Shown piece after piece: positions 52,766 through 62,505 of a stretch of 64,000 nt of DNA (within the stretch, counting starts at the first letter, position 1; every line of letters begins with the position of its first letter). The stretch is from NCBI RefSeq assembly GCF_003555545.1, contig NZ_CP032157.1, positions 3,538,546-3,602,545 of the forward strand. The letters are read 5' to 3'. A model generated the notes under the pieces. The model saw nothing but the letters and a program-made list of their open reading frames with translations, was not told the DNA's origin and made no database searches. The stretch is from Paraflavitalea soli (GTDB lineage Bacteria > Bacteroidota > Bacteroidia > Chitinophagales > Chitinophagaceae). The position numbers were made by a program, and so were the translations under genes.

Positions 52766-55138
52766 GTGTTTAAAAATTATTTCACCATCGCATTCCGTAA
52801 CCTGCTGAAAGGCAAGATGTATTCGTTGATCAATGTTCTTGGTCTCGCTACCGGAATGGCTATTGCTTTATTGATCGGCTTATGGATATGGGATGAAATG
52901 TCGTTCAACCGATACCACAGCAGCCATGACCGGCTGGCGCAGGTGATGACCACGCAAACCTTCAATGGCGAAACGGGTACCGGTTCGGCTGTATCCATTC
53001 CTTTGGGTATGGAATTACGCACTAAGTATACCAAAGACTTTAAGAACGTATCACTGGCTTCCTGGAATTTTGATCATATCCTCGCCGTAGGCGATAAAAA
53101 GATCAACAAGGCAGGCATGTGGGTACAACCGGAATTCCCTTCCATGTTCGCCCTGAAAATGCTGAAAGGTAACCAGGATGCTTTAAAAGATCCCTCCTCT
53201 GCCTTGCTCGCCCAGTCGGTTGCCCAAGCGCTTTTTGGCGATACCGACCCCATGGGCCAGGTGGTGAAATTTGATAACCAGTATGACATGAAGGTAGCGG
53301 GTGTATTTGAAGACCTTCCCCGCAATACCACTTTATTCGATACCAAACTCCTGATCTCCTGGGACAAATATATCACTACCGAACCCTGGCTGAAGAATTC
53401 CCTTACCCAATGGGACAATCATTCCTGGCAATTATTCGTACAACTCAACGACCACGTTGATGTTAATAAAACGACAGCCAAGATCAAAGACATAGCCAAA
53501 CAGCATGTAAAGGAAGGGGATGAACATGCTGTATTGCACCCCATGGACAATTGGCGGCTCTATAGCAAATTCACCAATGGTAAAGTAGATGGCGGCCGTA
53601 TAACATTTGTATGGCTGTTTGGCATTATTGGCGTATTTGTATTATTGCTGGCCTGCATCAACTTCATGAACCTTTCAACCGCCAGAAGCGAAAAACGGGC
53701 TCGGGAAGTAGGTATCCGTAAAACAATGGGTTCTCTGCGCGGCCAGCTTATAGCACAGTTCCTCGGAGAATCTGTGATCGTAGCCTTCATCGCTTTCATC
53801 CTGGCCATTGGCCTTACGCTGTTATCGCTGTCGTTCTTCAATAGCCTCGCCGATAAAGAGATGAGCATGCCCTGGAGTAATCCACTCTTCTGGCTGCTGG
53901 CATTGCTTTTCACTGTATTTACCGGCCTGGTATCGGGCAGCTATCCCGCCTTCTACCTCTCGCGTTTTGAACCGGTGAAAGTACTGAAGGGCACCTTCCG
54001 TACCGGGCGCTTCGCAGCGTTGCCACGCAAAATACTGGTGGTAATACAGTTTACCGTATCCATTGCCCTCATCATAGGCACCATCATTGTATTCAGGCAA
54101 ATTCAATATGCCAAAAGCCGCCCTGTAGGTTATACCCGTGAAGGGCTCATCGCTGTGAATATCAATACGCCTGAACTGTCTGGTCACTATGACGCGCTCA
54201 GGTCCGACCTGTTACAAACCGGCGTCGTAGAGAACATGGCCGAATCATCCAGTCCTGCGACCAACGTATGGAGCAACCAGATCGGTTTCGAGTGGAAGGG
54301 AAAAGATCCCAACGCCGTACCGCTCTTTGGCACCATAGCGGTAACGCATGATTTTGGTAAGACCATTGGCTGGCAGATAAAAGAGGGACGCGATTTTTCC
54401 AGGAATTATGGCACCGATACCGGCATGCTCATACTGAACGAAGCCGGTGTAAAACTTACCGGATTCAAAAACCCCGTAGGCCAGGTCATTAAGTGGAACG
54501 ACAAAGACCGGGTGGTAATAGGCGTGATAAAAGACATGATCATGGAATCGCCCTATACCCCCGTGAGACCTACTGTTTTTTGCCTTGACTATGGATGGAC
54601 CAATATCATTACCATACGCATCAAGCCCAACTCGCCTGTACGGGAAGCACTCGCTAAAATGGAACCCGTATTCAAAAAATACAATCCAGGCAGCCCGTTT
54701 GAATACAAGTTCACTGATGAGGAATACGCCAAAAAGTTCTCAGACGAAGAACGTATAGGCAACCTCGCCACTTTCTTCGCCATTCTCGCCGTCTTCATCT
54801 CCTGTCTGGGATTGTTTGGGCTGGCCTCTTTCGTGGCAGAACAACGTACCAAGGAAATCGGTGTACGCAAAGTGCTGGGAGCATCCGTGATGAACATCTG
54901 GCAATTGCTGTCTAAGGATTTTTTATCGCTGGTCATCATATCCTGCATCATTGCTATTCCGATAGCCTGGTATGTGCTGCATCAGTGGCTGCAACAGTAT
55001 GAATACCGCACTTCCATATCATGGTGGATTTTCACCATAGCGGGTCTTGGCGCCATGGCTATAGCATTGCTCACAGTGAGCTTCCAGGCTATCAAAGCAG
55101 CGGTGATGAACCCGGTGAAGAGCTTAAGGAGTGAATAG
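52766..55138 (+). CDS. FtsX/MacB-type ABC permease 3
   Basis: 790 residues from a GTG start (MFKNYFTIAFRNLLKGKMYS). No in-frame ATG precedes the conserved N-terminal NYF motif, so GTG is accepted. Coupling motifs are REVGIRKTMGSLRGQLIAQF and KEIGVRKVLGASVMNIWQLL. The first periplasmic domain differs strongly from permeases 1 and 2, suggesting different partners or cargo. Confidence 0.92.
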   Translation: MFKNYFTIAFRNLLKGKMYSLINVLGLATGMAIALLIGLWIWDEMSFNRYHSSHDRLAQVMTTQTFNGETGTGSAVSIPLGMELRTKYTKDFKNVSLASWNFDHILAVGDKKINKAGMWVQPEFPSMFALKMLKGNQDALKDPSSALLAQSVAQALFGDTDPMGQVVKFDNQYDMKVAGVFEDLPRNTTLFDTKLLISWDKYITTEPWLKNSLTQWDNHSWQLFVQLNDHVDVNKTTAKIKDIAKQHVKEGDEHAVLHPMDNWRLYSKFTNGKVDGGRITFVWLFGIIGVFVLLLACINFMNLSTARSEKRAREVGIRKTMGSLRGQLIAQFLGESVIVAFIAFILAIGLTLLSLSFFNSLADKEMSMPWSNPLFWLLALLFTVFTGLVSGSYPAFYLSRFEPVKVLKGTFRTGRFAALPRKILVVIQFTVSIALIIGTIIVFRQIQYAKSRPVGYTREGLIAVNINTPELSGHYDALRSDLLQTGVVENMAESSSPATNVWSNQIGFEWKGKDPNAVPLFGTIAVTHDFGKTIGWQIKEGRDFSRNYGTDTGMLILNEAGVKLTGFKNPVGQVIKWNDKDRVVIGVIKDMIMESPYTPVRPTVFCLDYGWTNIITIRIKPNSPVREALAKMEPVFKKYNPGSPFEYKFTDEEYAKKFSDEERIGNLATFFAILAVFISCLGLFGLASFVAEQRTKEIGVRKVLGASVMNIWQLLSKDFLSLVIISCIIAIPIAWYVLHQWLQQYEYRTSISWWIFTIAGLGAMAIALLTVSFQAIKAAVMNPVKSLRSE

Positions 55139-55196
55139 AGTACAAACAATGAGCCGTTTTAAAGAACGGTAAACAATCACAACTAATCGTAATAAA

Positions 55197-57572
55197 GTGT
55201 ATAGAAACTATTTCAAAACAGCATTCAGGAACCTGTGGAAACACAAGGCTTTCTCCTTCATCAACATCATGGGGCTCACAGTGGGCATGACAGCCTGCTT
55301 CCTCATCTTCCTCTACGTTAGGTTTGAATTGACCTACGACGCATTTAATACCAAGGCCGACCGCATATACCGGGTGGTAACGGATATCAAAACACCATCG
55401 GAGGTCCTCAAGGCCAGCGGCCCCGCCTGGGCCGTACCTCCTAACATGAAAGATGAGTTTCCCGAAGTGGAAGCTTTTGTGCGTATCAGCAACCAGGATA
55501 TGCTCGTAAGAAAAGGAGACATCAAGTTCCAGGAAGAAAATGCAGCCTTTGCCGATTCAGCCTTTTTCCAGGTATTTGACATCAGGCTCCTGCAGGGCGA
55601 TCCTAAAAAAGTACTCAATGACCAGATGAGTGTGGTGCTTTCGGAAACGGCTGCCAAAAAATACTTCGGCAAGAACAATCCCGTAGGACAAACTTTGTTG
55701 TTTACCAATGATGGCATTCCCGCTACGGTAAAAGGCGTGATGGAAGATATGCCCGAGAACTCACAGGTAAGGGCCGATATACTGGTATCCATGAGTACCC
55801 TTACAGGAAGGTTTAATCCCGGGCTGGATGGACAATGGGGCAATTATGGTTCTTCTGCCTATATCCTGTTGAAACCACACACCAATGCCAAAGCGCTGGA
55901 AGCCAAATTGCCGGCCTTTATAAAAAAACGCAATGGCAAGGAAGAGCAGCAAAGCCAGATGTATGCTACCCTTCTACTGGAGCCGCTGCGCGAAGTATAC
56001 CTGTATTCTACCCGCGGAGGGTCGGGCAATATCAATAACGTGTATATTTTTTCGATCATCGCCATCTTTATCCTGCTCATTGCCTGCATCAACTTTATCA
56101 ACCTCACGACGGCCCGTTCCACTGAGCGCGCCAAAGAAGTAGGTATCCGGAAAGTAGCAGGCGCCGGCAAACCGCAATTGATCCGGCAGTTCATTGGCGA
56201 ATCGGTGATCATTTGCCTGATCTCCTTCTTACTCACCCTGGGGCTCGCGGCCTTATTACTACCGCTCTTCAACCAACTTGCGGGCAAGCAGGTAAGTGAG
56301 GGAATATTCAGCAACCGTCAATATATAGGCCTGTTGTTCCTGGCAGCGGTGGCCATCGGCTTGCTGGCTGGCATCTACCCTGCCCTCGTATTGTCTTCCT
56401 TCAAACCGATCATTGTACTGAAAGGCCGTTTTGCTACCGGTGTGCGTGGCCTGTTGCTGAGAAAAGGACTGGTAGTGGCTCAATTCAGTATTTCTATAGC
56501 CCTCATTATTGGCACCATCATCGTATACCGCCAAATGAACTTTATGCGCAGCCGCGACCTTGGTTTCAACAAAGACCAAACGGTGATCCTTTCTACCGAC
56601 GGCGACCAGGGCAAAGATGCCTTCAAAGAGGCGCTTAAAAGCATCCCCTCCGTTAAGGCGGTATCGCTTTCTTCCAGTGCACCCGGTACCGGCAACCCGG
56701 CCGCTTATTCAGAAATTGAGAACAAAAAAGGTGACCTCCAGGTAGCCAACCTCGACCTCTATTTTGTAGACTTCGATTATATTCCACTGTATAATATCAA
56801 ATTGGCGGCAGGCCGCGCTTTCTCGCGTGATTTCCTCACCGATACCACCCAGGCCATGATAATGAATGAAACAGCAGTAAAACTGTTTGGCTATTCCTCC
56901 CCGGAGGAGGCCGTTGGCAGGCGCTTCAAACAATGGGGCCGGGAAGGAAAGATCATCGGCGTTATCAAAGACTTCCATTTCCGTTCCCTGCAGCAGGATA
57001 TCAAACCCCTCACCATGCGTATAGAGCCTGGTGGCTGCAATCTTGCCTCGGTTAAAATAGCCGCCGGCAATGTACCAGCTACCCTCGCCGCCATTGAGAG
57101 CAAATGGAAAAGCACCATGCCCAACCGGCCTTACAGCTACCAGTTCCTGGACGACCTGTTTGATCGCCAATACCGCGCCGAAGAAAGGTTTGGAAAACTT
57201 TTCCTCAACTTTGCCGTACTGGCCATCTTCATCTCCTGCCTTGGCCTGCTGGGTCTGGCAGCCTACAGCACCATGCAGCGCACCAAAGAGATTGGGGTAC
57301 GCAAAGTAATGGGCGCTTCCGTACCAAGCATCGTTAACCTGTTGTCAAAAGAATTCCTGAAACTGGTGGTTATATCATTCTTTATAGCAGCACCGGCAGC
57401 CTGGTATTTTATGACGCAATGGCTGCACGACTTTGCCTACAGAACACCGATAACCTGGTGGATATTTGCCGTAGCGGGCATCGCAGCACTCGTTATCGCC
57501 CTGACCACCATCAGTTTCCAGGCCATTAAAGCAGCACTAACCAATCCGGTGAAGAGTTTGAGAAGTGAGTAG
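55197..57572 (+). CDS. FtsX/MacB-type ABC permease 4
   Basis: 791 residues, again from GTG (MYRNYFKTAFRNLWKHKAFS). Coupling motifs KEVGIRKVAGAGKPQLIRQF and KEIGVRKVMGASVPSIVNLL. The spacer before it holds a small CCGTT-N6-AACGG hairpin. The last 10 residues match permease 1 apart from the first. Confidence 0.92.
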   Translation: MYRNYFKTAFRNLWKHKAFSFINIMGLTVGMTACFLIFLYVRFELTYDAFNTKADRIYRVVTDIKTPSEVLKASGPAWAVPPNMKDEFPEVEAFVRISNQDMLVRKGDIKFQEENAAFADSAFFQVFDIRLLQGDPKKVLNDQMSVVLSETAAKKYFGKNNPVGQTLLFTNDGIPATVKGVMEDMPENSQVRADILVSMSTLTGRFNPGLDGQWGNYGSSAYILLKPHTNAKALEAKLPAFIKKRNGKEEQQSQMYATLLLEPLREVYLYSTRGGSGNINNVYIFSIIAIFILLIACINFINLTTARSTERAKEVGIRKVAGAGKPQLIRQFIGESVIICLISFLLTLGLAALLLPLFNQLAGKQVSEGIFSNRQYIGLLFLAAVAIGLLAGIYPALVLSSFKPIIVLKGRFATGVRGLLLRKGLVVAQFSISIALIIGTIIVYRQMNFMRSRDLGFNKDQTVILSTDGDQGKDAFKEALKSIPSVKAVSLSSSAPGTGNPAAYSEIENKKGDLQVANLDLYFVDFDYIPLYNIKLAAGRAFSRDFLTDTTQAMIMNETAVKLFGYSSPEEAVGRRFKQWGREGKIIGVIKDFHFRSLQQDIKPLTMRIEPGGCNLASVKIAAGNVPATLAAIESKWKSTMPNRPYSYQFLDDLFDRQYRAEERFGKLFLNFAVLAIFISCLGLLGLAAYSTMQRTKEIGVRKVMGASVPSIVNLLSKEFLKLVVISFFIAAPAAWYFMTQWLHDFAYRTPITWWIFAVAGIAALVIALTTISFQAIKAALTNPVKSLRSE

Positions 57573-57610
57573 TAAATAGCTGGTAATAACAACCATAAAC
57601 ATTAAACACC

Positions 57611-60022
57611 ATGTTCAGGAATTATTTCAAGATCGCCTGGCGCAATGTGGTAAAGAATAAAGCCTTTTCCTTTATCAATGTCTTTGGCCTGTCTGTAGGC
57701 CTGGCCTGCTTTATGCTTATCGCCGCCTTTGTATATGACGAGCTCAGCTACGACCGTTATGCAACCAATGCCAGCCAGATATACCGGGTGGGTTTACACC
57801 TCGACGAAAATGGCGGCTCCACCGATTTTCCCATTGTGGATGCGGCCGTAGGACAAGGCATCAAAAATGCCTATGCTGAAGTTTCCAGTGTTACCCGGTA
57901 TGCAGGTGCAGGTTATATGTACATCAACTACAATGACAAAAAGTTCAAGGAAGAAAAAATAGCTTTCCTTGATTCCAACTTCCTGCAAACCTTTTCTATT
58001 CCACTGGCTGAAGGAAATGTAAACTCCGCACTTACCGATCCTTTTTCCATTGTGATCTCCAGGGCTACCGCTATTAAATATTTCGACAAAGGATCGGCAC
58101 TCGGCAAACTGCTGGTGTCAGATGGCCGGGCATATAAGGTGACCGGGGTGTTTGAAAAGATACCCGGCAATTCCCATTTCCATTTTGATATAGCTATCAG
58201 CATGTCGAGCCAGCGCCAACGCACGGAGACCTGGAGCAATATTTCGCACTTCACCTACCTCACGCTGATACCTGGCGCCAACCCCAAACAATTGGAGGCC
58301 AAACTGCCACAGCTGGTAGCGAAATTTGTTGTACCGGAAATACAACACGATATGGGTGTTTCCCTGGCTGAAGCACAAAAATCGGTGAACACTTTCCGCT
58401 TTTACCTGCAACCCCTGACGGATATTCACCTGCGCTCCAATACAAAATATGAACTGGAGCCCAACGGAGACATCAATTACCTCTACATCTTTGGGGCCCT
58501 GGCCGTTTTCATTCTATTACTGGCCTGTGTCAACTTCACCAACCTCTCCACTGCCAGCGCCGGCAAACGCTCCAAAGAAGTAGGCATCCGCAAAGTAATG
58601 GGTTCTTTAAAGGGACAGCTGATAGCCCAGTTCCTGGCCGAATCCATCCTGTTGAGCCTGCTGGCTGCGGTGATCGCATTGGCCATTGTCTACGCCGTAT
58701 TACCAGGCTTCAATCATCTTTCCGGTAAAGACATCGATATCCGCTTTTTCCTGCAGTACACTTCTTTATTGACCATTTTGGGCGTAAGCCTGCTCACCGG
58801 TATCCTTGCAGGCATCTATCCCTCCTTTTTCCTGTCGGCCTTTAAGCCTATCAAAGTTTTAAAAGGGGCCTTGTCAATACAACCCCGCCGGAGCTTACTG
58901 CGCGGCAGCCTGGTTGTTTTCCAGTTTGTAGTATCGACCGCACTCATCATTTCCACTATCGTCGTGTACCGGCAATTGCATTTTATGCAAAACCAAAAAC
59001 TGGGATACGATAAGGAGCAGGTACTCATCATCCAGGACACCTATGATGGCCTGGGTAACAATGAACCGGCATTCAAACAAAGCTTGTTACAGGATAACCG
59101 CATAGTAAATGCTTCCATTTCCGCCTCCGTTCCCGTAAGAGGCCGTATCAATGGTACGCAGATCTACGCCAAACCGCTTCAGCAGAACGATCCCCATAAA
59201 GAGATCCAGACCTCCATTTATAATATTGATTATAACTACATACCCACTTTGGGTATGAAGATCATAGCAGGCAGGAACTTTTCATTGGATTATCCATCCG
59301 ATTCGTCTGGCGTACTCATCAACGAAACAGCTGTACGGGAATTGGGCATCAGTGGCAACCCTATTGGCCGTACCATTGTACGCTCAGGCCGGCAGGAATT
59401 TAATATTGTAGGTGTTGTGCGGGACTTCCACTTCAGCTCCGCCAAACAGAAGATCGCTCCGCTCATTATGTTGCCCGGCGGCAATGGCGGATCTGTTATT
59501 GCTAAAATAAAGACTACTGATATCAAAAGCTTCCTGGCCGATACCAAACAGAAGTGGGAATCATTCAGCCCCGCCACACCATTCAGCTATACATTCCTGG
59601 ATGATCGTTTTGCGTCCCTGTATGCAGCCGAAGAAAAGAGCGGTCAGATCTTTACCATATTTGCCCTCATTTCCATTGTGATCGCCTGCCTGGGCCTGTT
59701 TGGCCTGGTAGCCTATACCATAGAACAACGCACCAAAGAAATTGGCGTTCGGAAAGTATTGGGCGCGTCCGTACAACAGGTACTGTTGCTGGTATCCAAA
59801 GAATTCCTGTACCTGGTGCTGATCGCATTTGTAATTGCCATCCCCACTACCTGGTGGTTCATGAACAAGTGGCTGCAGGACTTTGCTTATCGTACCAATA
59901 TCAATGCATGGGTATTTGTAATGGCCGGCATCATCGCCCTGTGCATAGCCGTTTTCACCATCAGTTTCCAGGCTATTAAAGCAGCATTGATGAATCCGGT
60001 CAGGAGTTTAAGGAGTGAGTAG
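57611..60022 (+). CDS. FtsX/MacB-type ABC permease 5
   Basis: 803 residues from ATG (MFRNYFKIAWRNVVKNKAFS). Coupling motifs KEVGIRKVMGSLKGQLIAQF and KEIGVRKVLGASVQQVLLLV. The first motif is nearly the same as in permease 3, which hints that these two are closer relatives. The gap from permease 4 is only 38 bp, the shortest in the array. Confidence 0.93.
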   Translation: MFRNYFKIAWRNVVKNKAFSFINVFGLSVGLACFMLIAAFVYDELSYDRYATNASQIYRVGLHLDENGGSTDFPIVDAAVGQGIKNAYAEVSSVTRYAGAGYMYINYNDKKFKEEKIAFLDSNFLQTFSIPLAEGNVNSALTDPFSIVISRATAIKYFDKGSALGKLLVSDGRAYKVTGVFEKIPGNSHFHFDIAISMSSQRQRTETWSNISHFTYLTLIPGANPKQLEAKLPQLVAKFVVPEIQHDMGVSLAEAQKSVNTFRFYLQPLTDIHLRSNTKYELEPNGDINYLYIFGALAVFILLLACVNFTNLSTASAGKRSKEVGIRKVMGSLKGQLIAQFLAESILLSLLAAVIALAIVYAVLPGFNHLSGKDIDIRFFLQYTSLLTILGVSLLTGILAGIYPSFFLSAFKPIKVLKGALSIQPRRSLLRGSLVVFQFVVSTALIISTIVVYRQLHFMQNQKLGYDKEQVLIIQDTYDGLGNNEPAFKQSLLQDNRIVNASISASVPVRGRINGTQIYAKPLQQNDPHKEIQTSIYNIDYNYIPTLGMKIIAGRNFSLDYPSDSSGVLINETAVRELGISGNPIGRTIVRSGRQEFNIVGVVRDFHFSSAKQKIAPLIMLPGGNGGSVIAKIKTTDIKSFLADTKQKWESFSPATPFSYTFLDDRFASLYAAEEKSGQIFTIFALISIVIACLGLFGLVAYTIEQRTKEIGVRKVLGASVQQVLLLVSKEFLYLVLIAFVIAIPTTWWFMNKWLQDFAYRTNINAWVFVMAGIIALCIAVFTISFQAIKAALMNPVRSLRSE

Positions 60023-60066
60023 AATACAAGTGTAACCAAATTCTATAGACTAATCTCATACAGATC

Positions 60067-62454
60067 ATGATCAAGAATTATCTCAAAACCGCCTGGCGGA
60101 ATCTGTGGAAGAATAAAACCATGGCGTTTATCAACATATTGGGATTGATGACGGGGATCTCCTGTTGTTTGCTGATCGGTTTGTATATCCAGCATGAATA
60201 CAGCTATGACCGGTTTCAGCAAAAGGGCGACCGTATTGCACGGGTATTGATGGAATACCGGTTTTCCAGTGGCGACTCCAAAAAGGTAAGCGTTACCAGT
60301 ACCAAGGTATTGCCTGTCTTTGTACGAACATTTCCACAGGTGGAAACAGGCGTGCGTATGTCAGATAGCAAACGCGTAGTGTCCCTGGGCGATAAGCAGT
60401 TTACAGAGAACCACTTTATGTTTGCCGACTCGACCTTCTTTGATGTATTCTCTTTTCAATTATTGCAGGGCCATCCCAAGGAGGCATTGTCTGGTATCAA
60501 TAAAGTAATACTAACAACCGCTACTGCACAAAAGTATTTCGGTGCAGAAAACCCGCTGGGCAAAATATTACTGGTAGGTGGCGATGCTGTGCCTTTTGAG
60601 GTAACAGGTGTGATGCAGAACTGTCCCTCCAACTCACAGATGAAATTTGATTTCCTGGCCTCCTTCTCATCACTGAAAGCCAACCAGGAAAAAACATGGT
60701 GGAATGCCAACTACACCACCTTCCTCTTGCTGAAGAACGAAGCAGCCAGTAAGACCCTGCAGACCAGCCTGTCCGCATATATGAAGAAAGAAATGGCAGG
60801 CACCAATGCTTCCATAGAATTCATCCTCGATCCCTTCAACAGGATACACCTCCATTCTGATTTTGACAGCTTTGAGCCCAATACCAATATCACTTACCTG
60901 TATATCCTTACCGGGGTAGCATTGCTCATACTGGCCATTGCCTGTTTTACCTATATCAACCTCAGCACCGCCCGTTCCATAGACCGCGGAAAAGAAGTAG
61001 GCATCCGAAAAGCCGTAGGCGCCCTGAGGCAACAGATATTCCGCCAGTTCATTGGTGAATCACTGTTGCTGTCCTTCTTAGCCGTATTGCTCAGCGCACT
61101 CGTGGTGATGCTGGTATTGCCTGCTTTCAACCAATTGGCCGGCACCGGCCTTTCTATGCGATCCTTACTGTCTCCTGCCATACTGGCTTTTATAGCCATT
61201 ATGGTGGCTTGCATCAGTTTCCTCGCAGGTAGCTATCCCGCCCTGGTATTATCCGCCTTCATACCTGCCAAAGTACTGAAAGGTGCCCTGAACAAAAATG
61301 GCTCCGGCAACTGGTTGCGCAAAACACTGATCGTTTTCCAGTTTGGCATTTCCGTTTTCCTGGTGATCGCCACTTTCGTGATACACCAGCAAATGCGTTA
61401 TATACAGGACAAAAAGCTGGGCTACGACCGCCAGCAGGTATTGGTATTGCCACTGGATAGCAAAATGCTAACATCTTTCAATACCATTAAAGAAGAATTT
61501 AAAACGATACCGGGCATTGTCAATGTATCCCGTTCGGGTAATCCGCCTACTTCCATTGTGAGCGGTTACAATATGCGTTCTTCTACGATGCCCGAGACCG
61601 ATAATATGTCGGTAACCGCCGACCTGATAGATGAAGACTATATCAAAACGATGGGCATGGAGCTCATTGCCGGCAGTAACCTCACTCGCCAGGATGTAGC
61701 CGATATATCGCGGGAAGATGATACCGTGAGGAATTTCCATTTTATCCTCAATGAATCAGCCGCCAAAGCACTTGGCTGGACACCTACAGAAGCCATCGGC
61801 AAAAAAATGTTCCTCGACGCAACACGCCCGGGCACGGTAAGGGGCGTAATAAAGGATTTTCATTTTCAATCCCTCCACTTAGCCATCCAGCCCCTGGTCT
61901 TGTTTCCTGAAATATGGGGCAGGAATGTACTGGTAAAAGTAACCGGCAATAATATGGCACAAACCATACAGGCGCTCCAGGCCAAATGGAAAACCCTGGT
62001 TCCCCATCGTCCTTTTGATTATCATTTCCTCGATGAGGATTACAATAAAATGTACAATGCCGAGATCCGCCTGGGGAAGATCATGAACCTGTTTGCAGCC
62101 ATTGCCATCGTGCTGGCTTGTATGGGACTATTTGGATTGTCGCACCATGCTATTCAGCAGCGCCAGAAAGAAATAGGTATCCGTAAAGTACTGGGCGCTT
62201 CAGTAGCACAATTACTGCTGCTCGTATCAAAAGGCTTTATGAAGCTCGTGCTCATTGCTTTTGCCATTACTGTACCCGCCACCTGGTGGGCTATGAATAA
62301 ATGGCTGGAAGATTTTGCTTATCGCGTGAACGTAAGCTGGCTGGTATTTGGCGTAGCCGGATTGCTGGTATTGCTGATAGCTGCTTTCACCGTGAGTTTC
62401 CAGGCCATCAAAGCAGCATTGTCCAATCCGGTGAAGAGCCTGAGAAGTGAGTAG
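60067..62454 (+). CDS. FtsX/MacB-type ABC permease 6
   Basis: 795 residues from ATG (MIKNYLKTAWRNLWKNKTMA). Coupling motifs KEVGIRKAVGALRQQIFRQF and KEIGIRKVLGASVAQLLLLV. Near 515-565 it carries an insertion-like acidic stretch (NLTRQDVADISREDDTVRNF) not seen at that place in the other copies. It ends NPVKSLRSE. Confidence 0.93.
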   Translation: MIKNYLKTAWRNLWKNKTMAFINILGLMTGISCCLLIGLYIQHEYSYDRFQQKGDRIARVLMEYRFSSGDSKKVSVTSTKVLPVFVRTFPQVETGVRMSDSKRVVSLGDKQFTENHFMFADSTFFDVFSFQLLQGHPKEALSGINKVILTTATAQKYFGAENPLGKILLVGGDAVPFEVTGVMQNCPSNSQMKFDFLASFSSLKANQEKTWWNANYTTFLLLKNEAASKTLQTSLSAYMKKEMAGTNASIEFILDPFNRIHLHSDFDSFEPNTNITYLYILTGVALLILAIACFTYINLSTARSIDRGKEVGIRKAVGALRQQIFRQFIGESLLLSFLAVLLSALVVMLVLPAFNQLAGTGLSMRSLLSPAILAFIAIMVACISFLAGSYPALVLSAFIPAKVLKGALNKNGSGNWLRKTLIVFQFGISVFLVIATFVIHQQMRYIQDKKLGYDRQQVLVLPLDSKMLTSFNTIKEEFKTIPGIVNVSRSGNPPTSIVSGYNMRSSTMPETDNMSVTADLIDEDYIKTMGMELIAGSNLTRQDVADISREDDTVRNFHFILNESAAKALGWTPTEAIGKKMFLDATRPGTVRGVIKDFHFQSLHLAIQPLVLFPEIWGRNVLVKVTGNNMAQTIQALQAKWKTLVPHRPFDYHFLDEDYNKMYNAEIRLGKIMNLFAAIAIVLACMGLFGLSHHAIQQRQKEIGIRKVLGASVAQLLLLVSKGFMKLVLIAFAITVPATWWAMNKWLEDFAYRVNVSWLVFGVAGLLVLLIAAFTVSFQAIKAALSNPVKSLRSE

Positions 62455-62505
62455 AAAACAAACAGCGAACCTTATAAGAACTATAACCCTCCATAAAGCG
62501 CACAC

